A DNA stretch of 64,000 bases from Pelodera strongyloides. Lineage: Eukaryota > Nematoda > Chromadorea > Rhabditida > Rhabditidae. Of this stretch, positions 49,153 to 58,800 are shown piece by piece. The DNA is taken from positions 1 through 64,000 of the forward strand of contig JAANDG010000266.1 in assembly GCA_036852015.1 (NCBI GenBank). The letters run 5' to 3'. The position numbers were made by a program, and so were the translations under genes. The notes under the pieces are model-generated. The model was given only the letters and a program-made list of their open reading frames with translations, made no database searches and was not told the origin of the DNA. Every line of letters begins with the position of its first letter. The stretch's first letter is position 1.

Positions 49153-50487
49153 TTACAGGAGAAGGATGGACCTTCTGCGTCTATTGTAGCGTGGAGGAAA
49201 GCCGCTTGGATTCTGTGGATTAGGATAAGGCATTGGGGCAGGCGATGGACTGGGGTATGGCATTGGTGCAGGAACAGGACGCGAACCTGGATATGGAATT
49301 GGTGCAGGAGTAGCGTATGGAATTGGTACTGGAGCAGGGTACGGAATTGGTGAAGGGCCAGGGTACGGGACTGGAACTGGAGCTGGGTATGGAATGGGAG
49401 TAGGCAATGGACTAGGGCTAGGGTATGGCATAGGAGCTGGTACAGGTCGTGGTCCTGGGTACGGAATTGGTGCAGGAGCTGGATATGGAACGGGAGAAGG
49501 TGATGGACTTGGATATGGCCTGGGAGCTGGTTCAGGTCGTGGTCCTGGGTACGGAATTGGTGCAGGAGTAGGGTTCGGAATTGGTACTGGAGCTGGGTAC
49601 GGAATGGGAGTAGGCGATGGAAAAGGGCTAGGGTATGGCATAGGAACTGGTACAGGTCGTGGTCCTGGGTACGGAATTGGTGCAGGAGTAGGGTTCGGAA
49701 TTGGTACTGGAGCGGGGTACGGAACGGGAGCAGGCGATGGACTAGGGCTAGGGTATGGCAGAGGAGCTGGCACAGGTCGTGGTCCTGGGTACGGAATTGG
49801 TGCAGGAGTAGGGTTCCGAACTGGTACAGGGGCTGGGTACGGAATTGGTGTAGGCGATGGACTAGGGTATGGCATAGGAGCTGGCTCTGGACGTGGTCCT
49901 GGGTATGGAATTGGTGCAGGAGTAGGGTACGGAATTGGTACTGGAGCTGGGTAAGGAATGGGAGCAGGATATGGACTAGGGCTAGGGTATGGCATAGGAG
50001 CTGGCACAGGGCGTGGTCCTGGGTACGGAATTGGTGCAGGGGTAGGTCTGAAGTAAGGAGCAATTGTAGTCAGGGGTACTGGCTCGGGCTCAGGTGCAGG
50101 TTCAGGGCACGGGGTGGTAGTTTCTGGTATTGGTTCTGGAGTCGGAATAGGTGGTGCTGCTATCGTTGGACATTGAATTGGTGCAGGAATGGGAGGGCAC
50201 ACAGGTGCCGCCGGACAGGAACACAAGGGACATTGGCTTATATCACATGCTGGTAGACCGCCTCCACCCTTACCGTTCTTCTTGTCGTTACCATTGCCGT
50301 TACCATTGCCGTTACCATTGCCGTTACCATTGCCGTTTCCTTTGCCATTTCCATTACCTCTACCTCTAGAGTTTCCTGGGAACTCATCACCAAGGGATGT
50401 TGCTATGAGTAAAAGGAAAAGAATCGATTTACCGTAGGAAGAAGTGTGCATTGGGTTGGGAATGAATTTCAGGTATGATAATTTCAA
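49153..50487 (-). CDS. Secreted Gly-Asn / Pro-rich repeat protein (single exon)
   Basis: Uninterrupted 444-codon frame; the likely start is Met13 (50451), because MHTSSYGKSILFLLLIATSLG then forms a standard signal peptide with basic n-region and hydrophobic core. Order: signal peptide; a Gly-Asn dipeptide repeat (about residues 41-66); a short Cys-rich segment (ACDISQCPLCSCP, six or so Cys in all); a Pro/Glu/Thr linker; then about 250 residues of imperfect tandem repeats of the type PAPIPYPGPRPVPAPMPYPS. The C-terminus is RRRRSILLL, a possible furin-type site. Composition suggests an extracellular matrix, cuticle or mucin-like structural protein; no family can be named. Codon usage and the lack of stop codons in long repeats support coding, although the antisense frame is also open over 186 codons. 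Confidence 0.72.
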   Translation of the reverse strand: MKLSYLKFIPNPMHTSSYGKSILFLLLIATSLGDEFPGNSRGRGNGNGKGNGNGNGNGNGNGNGNGNDKKNGKGGGGLPACDISQCPLCSCPAAPVCPPIPAPIQCPTIAAPPIPTPEPIPETTTPCPEPAPEPEPVPLTTIAPYFRPTPAPIPYPGPRPVPAPMPYPSPSPYPAPIPYPAPVPIPYPTPAPIPYPGPRPEPAPMPYPSPSPTPIPYPAPVPVRNPTPAPIPYPGPRPVPAPLPYPSPSPSPAPVPYPAPVPIPNPTPAPIPYPGPRPVPVPMPYPSPFPSPTPIPYPAPVPIPNPTPAPIPYPGPRPEPAPRPYPSPSPSPVPYPAPAPIPYPGPRPVPAPMPYPSPSPLPTPIPYPAPVPVPYPGPSPIPYPAPVPIPYATPAPIPYPGSRPVPAPMPYPSPSPAPMPYPNPQNPSGFPPRYNRRRRSILLL

Positions 50488-50964
50488 TAGTTAGGTAGAC
50501 CCGCTCAATATGGATGCCTTACACCGCCTGATGTGAACTTAGATATTATTCTCCCTTTATATATACTTTGGTAGACTATATATTGTCAAATGTTAAGCCC
50601 TGAATGTTATTGTTAAATGCAGGAAGTGGAATAAAAAATAACTAAAAAAATACAAAACAATGGTCTATACAAAACAATATTTCAGCTTTGTTTTTGCATA
50701 AGCTGATTTGTTGGAATTTGGCCCACTTAATATTTGAAGTGACGGGGGTAAAAGTCAAAGTAAAAAACAACAATACAATGTATCATACAATTTAATAAGG
50801 AAATGTTTAGTAGTCGTGCAGACCTATTTGAGGCTACTTGCTAGTTTTGTTCATATTGTATTCCAACTTTGGTTTAACTTTCTGTGGGTGTAGGGCTGCT
50901 TTGATTCAGCAGTGATAAAAACTCTGTTATGGTCCCAGGAAATAAATAAACAATAAGTCTTTCT
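50488..50964. other. Short intergenic spacer
   Basis: AT-rich, about 480 bp, between the Pro-rich gene start and the stop codon of CUB-like paralogue A. It should hold the Pro-rich gene promoter (a TATATATAC stretch lies near 50570) and the paralogue A 3' UTR (an AATAAA-type signal is present on both strands nearby). No coding exon seen. Confidence 0.5.
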
Positions 50965-53900
50965 TTAATCGATTCTTTGCACAAGGCACACAAACAAACA
51001 AGCAATTACAACGAATGGGTTAAATATGCTTGTGGAAGATAGCTTAGGCGTTGTCATGAAATAAGTTTCAGTGGTAGCAGTGGTAGCACTTACAGGCGAA
51101 GATCCTGCCACGGGTGCTGTTGGCTTGACCGTATCCGTTGGGTTTACTGTAGTTGGGCTAGGACTAGGTTTCGGAGTATAAGTACAAAGCGGAGTTTCTG
51201 CCTTTGCAATCGACGTCCTAAAAATTGTTAAAGAAGTGAATAAAAAAGATACCTGTTCTAGCAAAATCCTACCAAGATTCATGACTGATTTTCTACTTTT
51301 GCGACGCGGTTACGGCTAAAACTTGAAAAGTTCGACGTTACATTCTCAGCGGTTACCACCGAGCATGATGTTTCTAACCGCGCGGTGCGGTGATTCTTAA
51401 ACTGTACTGTTAATATACCATATACCAGGAATATTTCCCATGCGAATAAAGCTAAATAAGGACCAACGAATGATTTTAAAGTTAACTCAAAACTTTAAAA
51501 ACGAATCTAAATTTATGAATACTAGTGCGTTACCTCGCATAAAGCCCGTTGCCTCCATCACTAACATACTTAATAATAAAAGATCCATCGAAGGCGCACG
51601 TCGTATTCGTAGGTCGGGCCACGTGTAGCTAAAACCGAAATAGCATTAGTAACTACTTAGAAGTTAGGCAACATTGTTTGCATATACATATATTGATTTT
51701 TTACGTCAGAAAATAGCGTCAACATATTCTTTACCAACCCGCTTCTTTACAATATTAAATCTTATATTAAATTATATGGCTGAATAATGCATGCCATACC
51801 TTCCATTCTCATTGACTACAACAACAATGCCAATATCTTCTATCAAAGGTTGCAATAGCTCCAAGGTAACATGCGAGTCCTGCAAGATGATAAAAATAAA
51901 AATCCTAAAGAATACAATGAAACATAATAGTGGGAGTGATTGGAATTTTATGGGGTTTGCAAGTATGCCCGATTTTCCTTGCAAGTATCGAAAAATTTAC
52001 CGTATCTTGGCACTACACGATAATAGCTACAGGCAGTTTTTGCGACCGATCGCCACGGGACCATTTGTCCGACAAATGATTTGCTTTGTTGGCGGATTTT
52101 CTATAGTGTGGATGAGTCAAAGTTACGGTAAATTGGTGTAAAAAGCACACGATTTTGCGAATTGATACTTGCAAGGAAAACTCGCGGTTTTTGGCATACT
52201 TGCAAACCCCATTAGCTTTCATGATAATACCGCGCCCCCGTTACATGTCGACGGAGTTCTTAGATGAAGAGTCTAATGTTGCGGGGCAAAATAGCTGCAG
52301 CGCTCAGTGAGGTAACTTCTAATTGACCTTCATTTTATGTTTCAAAATTCCCGCGCGACACGAGATGATCTGGGGTCGGTCTGTGCGTGTTCAGAAAAAC
52401 TTTGCACCCGTGGGCACCTACTCGACACCCGTGGACACCTGTGGACACCTACTCGACATCCACGGACACGCGTGGACTCCCTTGGAAACCGGAGATGTCG
52501 CATGCCTGAGCCTGACGACCCCCCAACCCCGAACACGCACGCGCGCAGGCGCAGAGGGCTTGACGTAAGAAAACGTTGTTACGCTTAGGGTTAAACGTAC
52601 ACTAATAACTGGAATTTTGACCACAGAGATTACTCCTGGAAATGGTGCAACGTAGAGTGGTTGCACGGGAGTTCCTTGATTCACGTTTATTTGTTGGCAA
52701 GCTTCTAAAATGATTATTACAATAATTACTCTGACTGTCTGGAAACTTTTTGACATATTGATTATTGGAACTGGGAAAAAACGATAATAATTTAATATGA
52801 ATAATACAAGATGTGCAATGAGCAGAAAATAAAAATTACATACTTGTATAGCAGTAGCTAGCGGTCTGCGGTTCATTACCGTAGCTCGCGTCAACATAGA
52901 GAGTTACCGCCGTATTCGGTCTCAGATACGCGGTGAAGATATTGCTGGTTGTGGTTATAGGCTGGCTAAAGGTAGAATGTTTACGCTTCCGTTTTATGTT
53001 AATTCCCTTATCTGCCAGGTTAATTATTGTATCAAAATTGAGGCAATGGCCAGTCTTTTCCCTAAGTTTTAGCACCAAGAAATTCCAATTTTACGCTGAT
53101 CTAGTGAAAAAACCCAGTTAAAAAAAAACTAATAAATGAAAATAAAACCTTTGAAGGACCGAGGCGTTATAGAGTAGATTGTATCCTTGGTAAAGTGAAA
53201 CATTGGGAGACATCTAAAGAATATAAACAGGAATTAATTTAAAGCGATATAACAGCCGGTTTTGAAAAGTGTGTTGAACCACTGGGTGAACATGTTGTAT
53301 GCAAATTTATATAATAGTCAGTTGTAGCTTACTTTCAATTGTACCGATTCCCCTGCAAATACATAAGCGCATCCGGGAGCGATAAACATTGCTACACCAA
53401 TTGTATCGTCCGGAGTGTTCATAATTACCTCACCGCAGTCGATTCCAGCTGAAATTGAGATCTGTCAATATGTACATATGATGATATGACTAGAACCTGG
53501 TGAAGTAATTGTTTGATAAGGTTACGAAACAGAAAAACGAAATAATTGCGAAACCGCAGAAAAACCGTCGTTGGCCTGTCACCAAATGTTTTTTTAACGA
53601 AAAAAACATCTGGTGACTGGTTCATGACCATTTGGTGACCAGCTGATTTCCCATGAAGAAACGCACATTTCGTGAATCTGTCGCCAACTACCACTTGGTC
53701 GGTAGTGCCGAAATGCCCTCGGATTGAAATCATTGAGCCGGTTGCCCGGATTGATTTTCTGTACAAAATAACCTTGATATACACCAGTATTACTTCAGTT
53801 CAATTATATTTCTAGATCTTTTATTGAATTGCTTATTTACAGTGATCTCTTTCATATATATATATTTTATATTTCTTATAACTTACTAGCCGCCAAATAC

Positions 53901-55090
53901 AGTTGATTTATCCTATTTACAGGAGATAAAGCGAGCAGTCCTTATCAAATTACTTATTTCGTCTGGGATATTTATTGTGACTTACGTGCATCAATGATAT
54001 GCTTGTCCGTCATGATTCGTCTTATTGTACAAAAAATGATAAAAGTAAAGATTTATGCGAAAACTTACAGTACTCTTATCGGCAACTTCGCTCCATTTTC
54101 AAATGTGCCGTCAAAAACCTCCACAGTGGAATTTTCGAACAATACGAATGCCACAATAGGTCTTCTGAAGGATTTTTTACTTTTACTTCTATACTTACTT
54201 TGATTACTAACGTACTGTATCGATTTTCTTATATGCAATCAAAAGTGATCTTTTGGCACATAAATTATTTGTTTCATTGTTACTTGCATGTATATTTACT
54301 TATTCATGTAGCATATTGATTTACTCACAAACAAAACAATGGTTATGTGGTAATTTTGACCAAGTGTTTCCACAAAAACTAGTACATTTTCATAAAAATA
54401 TTAAACTTACGTTCCGCAACCGTGAAAGATAATTTCCCTGTACTGTGCGTAAGTTTGTCGGTATGTGGAAAAGAGGGGAGTTTTACACAGATCTATCTTT
54501 TCTTGCGCTGGAATGATGTTGGTGAAAACCTTATAGGGACAAAGAGGTGTGTCAGTTGCCATTCTCTACTACCGTAGTTCGGGCAAGACATTGTGCTACA
54601 GTAAGAGTTAAACTAGAATAACGTCATTTGATTTGATACATTACTTACTTGTAGGGCCCTCGGGCGATATGAAAGCTCCAGTTGAATCACAAACACTTGT
54701 CTAAAATAGACGATATGAGTTCCTAGGGCTACAGGAGAAAGAGTTCGAAAATTAAGTGGCTGGACACAGACAGCGGTCATGGACACCCAAAAATTCCTTT
54801 TAACTAAAATAATTTCGAAAAGTACAGTTTCTTCGCAAATTGGTATGTCGTTCATCAACCAAATTCATCGAATATATTTTTTTGGCAAAAATTAACTACC
54901 GTAGCATGGTCATGAATGAACTTATACAGCGTCGTGCTCTGCGTTTCTTTTGTTTGCGCTGTAGCGCTAACATAGTTTGGGTTATGCTTATCGCATTGAC
55001 AATGAGAAGCAAGATAAGCAGTAAAACTCTACTCACCTTCACTACGAAAACAGCGAATATGATGAATACTTTATTAATAGTTGATTGCAT
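50965..55090 (-). CDS. CUB-like surface protein, tandem paralogue A (one-base deficit in exon 11)
   Basis: Twelve exons: 55037-55090, 54649-54700, 54411-54507, 54069-54164, 53667-53758, 53333-53448, 53149-53213, 52844-52965, 52610-52704, 51800-51879, 51534-51628, 50965-51217. Exon 1 encodes a signal peptide (STINKVFIIFAVFVV). Two similar beta-rich extracellular units follow: VEVFDGTFENGAKLPIRVL, MISIRGHFGTTDQ and DCGEVIMNTPDDTIGVAMF; then NIFTAYLRPNTAVTLYV and TPVQPLYVAPFPGV. The last exon is a Ser/Thr/Pro stalk ending in a hydrophobic tail, so TM- or GPI-anchored. Motifs fit CUB/CUB-like domains, which are expanded in nematodes; that assignment is inference. Exon 11 is 95 nt where paralogue B has 96: YTWPD and the later GSFIIKYVSDGGNGLYAR are in different frames. 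Either a frameshifted allele or pseudogene, or a sequence error. Confidence 0.75.
51950..52212. mobile_element. Foldback element in paralogue A intron (TTTGCAAGTATGCC ends)
   Basis: GGGGTTTGCAAGTATGCC at the left is mirrored by GGCATACTTGCAAACCCC at the right; inner arms (TTCCTTGCAAGTATC / GATACTTGCAAGGAA) also pair. About 260 bp. A related shorter element with GGTTTCCAAGTATG ends is at 55473-55612. Confidence 0.83.
52395..52500. repeat. Short GC-rich tandem motif (CGTGGACACCTACTCGACA-like)
   Basis: CACCTACTCGACACCCGTGG and CACCTACTCGACATCCACGG repeat with a period near 30 bp, continuing as GGACACGCGTGGACTCC. It is in the intron between exons 51800-51879 and 52610-52704 of paralogue A; frames through it are artefacts. 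Confidence 0.7.
53238..53332. mobile_element. Degenerate M2-like fragment next to a splice donor
   Basis: TTAAAGCGATATAACAGCCGG plus TTTTGAAAAG, then ATGTTGTATGCAAAT as in the divergent element near 6112-6250. It fills the gap up to the donor of exon 53333-53448 on the minus strand, so that intron begins inside or beside the repeat. Confidence 0.5.
53565..53665. repeat. GGTCACCAAATGG-type repeat, copy 4
   Basis: GGCCTGTCACCAAATG...CATCTGGTGACTGG and CATGACCATTTGGTGACCAG form an imperfect palindrome that ends at the donor of paralogue A exon 53667-53758 (minus strand). Confidence 0.6.
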
Positions 55091-55841
55091 ATTTATTAAA
55101 AGGAGGAGAGGAATATAGTGGACCCTCTGGTTATAATGACACCAACACGAACTCGAAATATGGGAAGTTCAAAAACCATCTAAGCGTAATCATTTTGTTA
55201 TCACGAAAAAGATACGTGACGTTTTGGCTTTTTGATTGGTTTGAATCATCTTTTGCATTGACTTCTAGAGCAAAGCACTTACATATTGATAGAGAAAGTA
55301 GAGAGAGAGGTAGAGAGAAAGTATATAGAGATAGATAAAAACTACCACAATCATGAAAATGCCATTTTGTTTATAGTCACTGTATAGTTTCATGGACCTA
55401 TGTTGGCTCACTTTTCATCATAATTGACTCATTCATTATATTGTTTCACATAAACGTCATTATGGATAAGTATGGGTTTCCAAGTATGATGAAAATTTAC
55501 AGTATTTTGGAACTACGCGAGAATATTTTTTTAATTTTTCATACTATATATGCAGGATAGAAATACGGTAGTATTGACAGAATCACACCGAATTTTTGGG
55601 ATGCTTGGAAACCCCAGTATGTGTGCAACAAAACATGCGCCTCGTTTAGTCGTGCTCTGCGCCGGACATTTACTTTGTACGTTTCACCCTCATCCATACT
55701 AATACGCCCAAGCGCAACCACCGATGCAGTTGTACTGTCTATTCCGAGCTGCCTACCAGTTAAGCTAACTAGGTATCACTTTCTGTAGGCCTTATAATAT
55801 GGCTTTATCACAAAATAAACGCACTCTTTTACAAACCACTT
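55091..55841. other. Spacer between CUB-like paralogues A and B
   Basis: It contains a foldback element (55473-55612), a GA-rich tract near 55285-55335 and, on the minus strand near 55700-55770, a weak tRNA-like stretch (TTAGCTTAACTGGTAGGC). No coding exon seen. The paralogue A promoter should be just above 55090. Confidence 0.5.
55473..55612. mobile_element. Short foldback element (GGTTTCCAAGTATGATG ends)
   Basis: GGGTTTCCAAGTATGATGAA is mirrored by a right end near CATCC...GGGATGCTTGGAAACCCC with internal AAATTTACAGTATTTTG / CAGAATCACACCGAATTTTT partly pairing. Related to 51950-52212 by its end sequence. Confidence 0.65.
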
Positions 55842-58800
55842 TTATTTGACCATATTCTCACTGTGTGCAAGACAAAGAAACAAACAGGCGATCAAAATTA
55901 AAGGGTTAAATAGGTTTGTTGATGACAGTTTAGGTGTTGTCATGGCCATTGTGTCCGTGGTAGCTGTAGACGGTGTTCCCGCCATGGGTGGCGACGGTTG
56001 ATTAGTCGTTGATGGGTTTACTATAGTTGGGCTCGGACTTGGACCCTGGATAAAATTGCAACTTGGCGTTCCTGGCTTCGCAATTGACGTTCTGGAAATA
56101 GCATTTCTCATTCTCTAATAACATCAAGTCTTTCCACAATTTCAGGCAATATATGTAGCGGGACAAGCGCACGAAAAATGAAACATGTGTACTGTACTTA
56201 AAGGGTCAGGCCCATTTCAGGTAACCACTATTTTTGATCACTTCATCTGATTCTCCGTCTGAAATATACAGTAGGATTTTTTTTCTAATTTTTATGCGCA
56301 ACATTCACGCCGTAACCAGCAATTTACCATAGCCAGTCATAGCCAACAATCTATCGCAGCCCATTCACGCTAATTTGCCAATATGTTATATTGGGCGTGG
56401 GAACTGATGAACAAACTAAGCAAGGCTGAGAGTTGACAATTTACATACTCTGGTCCTCAGGCGAGCGCGGACACGCGAACCCGCGTCCGCGGGAAAATAC
56501 TGCAAATTTGCATTGAAAGACACGAGGCAGAGGGAAACACCGCCCTCTTTTCTGTCCTTTCCAATGTCAATAAAGCGATCTATTTCCCGCGGACGCGGAT
56601 TCGCATGTGCGTGCTGCGCGCCCGAGAACGTAGTAGGCATAAAAATTATTACCTTGCATACATTCCACCACCTCCGTAACCAATATACTCAATAGTAAAT
56701 GATCCATAAAATGAGCATGTCTTGTTGTTTGGATCAGGCCACGTGTAGCTTGAAACAAAAATGTTTTTAGGAGAACAGTACAGTACCAGCTCATTGAAAT
56801 GCCATATATGAAAGTTCCTTAGAATTGGTCCTTAATGTCGGACCCACACAATACGTGATCCGTTTTTTTAAGAGACCTTGACGAATAAAAGTTGTAGAAG
56901 ACTAAGGAAAAAAGTAAAATATATAAACAAAAACAAATAGTTACTAACTTTCCAAAATTGTTGTAGACACCGACTTCGAATGTATATCCCAACCCTATCG
57001 GCTGTAGTAGCTCAAGGGAAACAGGCGAGTCCTGCAAATTAATCAAAATCATACTTTGTTATATATGAATGGGTCTGACTATGATGGTCACGGCCTTGGG
57101 GTTTCAATGTATAGCAAAACCCGTGCGTTTTGATTCCAAGTATAAATTGCAAAATAGTGTGCCAGTCTACTGTAATTTTATACACCGTAAAACAATTATC
57201 CCCATTATAGAAAATGTGCCGTGCTACAAACCAAAACGAGGCGAAAATGCACAGTAAATGCACTCTTGAAAAAATGGTCCCGTGGCTACAGCGCGCGGCG
57301 GGCAGTGCGGTTACGGCTAAACCCCTAAAAAAATGGAGATGCGGTTACGCATTATTTGCTACCGGCGCGATGCGTTTTCACCAAAGTATAAGCGCGCTCG
57401 TGGAACTGTTTGTGAGTAGTTGGTTCGGTAACTGGCTAAATTTAGTTGTTAATTTAGCCCTACACTTTTCACTTGGACATCGACTAAGTAGATGACTCCC
57501 GGGAATGGTGCGATATAGAAAGGCTGCACAGGAGTTCCTTGATTCACATTTAGTTGTTGGCAAACTTCTAAAAATTATAAGAAAAATAAGATAATGTTAG
57601 GTATATTAAGTTGGAGCTGACACGTCATTTCTTATAACCCAATGAATAAGCCGTATATGGTGCAAATAAACTAAATACAAACTTGTATAACAATAGACAA
57701 CTGTCTGCGGTGCATCGCCAAAGCTATCGTCAACATAGGTTGTTACCGCTGTGTTTGGTACAAGATACGCAGTGAATATATTACTTCTGTCAGTTATCGG
57801 CTGGCTGTAAGGTAAAAGTGAATGCTTCATGCATGTGACTAATTATAAGTACGAAATACTTCTGAATTCTGAAGTGTGATGTATGAATCTATGAATGCTC
57901 AAAAGCTAAGCTACCTCGGTTTTATAAAACAACTGGCGTGCCGCAGCGCTTGGTGTACCGTTTAACTACGGCTGTGGTACGTCAGGTATTCTATAAATTC
58001 GAGATAGCTTAGCTTTTGAGCATGCTCCTGTCTCGAGGAGCAAAGACAATTTACTGACCAGCATAGGCTATACCCTATACTATCAATATAAAATATTCAA
58101 AAAGGTGCAATTTCTAGTGACCCTATGTTAGTTTATCGTTTCCACCAACATACAAATACCATAGCGTCGTTAAAATGTAAAGTTACGAAAGGTCCCTAAA
58201 TATATACAATGATCATCTTCAATGATTACTTATAATAAAATGCGCAAAACAGGCAAAATATGATTACTAATTGAAAAAGAAACCTTTGAAGTAACGAGTT
58301 CGAATCCAAAAGATTGTATCCTTCATACAGGGAAACATTTGGTGAAATCTAAAGAATATCAGAAACAAATTACTTACAATGAGAGGTCATATGATAAACA
58401 AAAACCATAGCTAGATGTTACATTGCGGATCTATGGCTATGGCGTTGATTAATGCTTGCAAGTGCTGACACCACTGTTATCACATAACTATTAGCACAAA
58501 CAAATTTAATTTATCCCAAATACAACGACGAGCTAATAAAATAAAGCAAATTCAGGGTGGAAACTGGAAAAAAGGGCTCTCTGATGTAACCCAAACTCCA
58601 AACTATGTTAGCGCTATCGCGCTAACAAAGGATAAACGCTACAGTTATTATTAAATTCTTAATGCCACTTATTGATTTCTTTCCTTGAATCCGAAGTTCT
58701 CATTCAATACTGTGTAAACTAATCAATATTTGCGTAACCTTGGCTAACCTTCAGTTGCACCGACTGACCGGCGAATACATAAGCACATCCAGGAGCCATC

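Noticed and set aside
49394..49954. 186-codon open frame on the + strand inside the Pro-rich gene (Gly-Tyr/Gly-Ile repeats)
   Set aside because: It is the antisense of the PYP repeat. The minus-strand frame has a signal peptide, a Cys cluster and is longer; the plus frame begins and ends within the repeat.
49149..50063. 304-codon minus-strand frame overlapping the Pro-rich gene
   Set aside because: An alternative frame of the same tandem repeat (His/Gln/Leu-rich), opened by repeat periodicity; no signal peptide or independent support.
52323..52897. Overlapping frames (81-159 aa) near the GC-rich tandem motif
   Set aside because: The frames cross the GTGGACACC repeat and intron sequence; only 52610-52704 and 52844-52965 fit the CUB-like exon pattern.
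53994..54319. Plus-strand open frames of 69 and 106 aa
   Set aside because: Antisense of CUB-like paralogue A exon 54069-54164 plus intron; the minus-strand exon is conserved in paralogue B.
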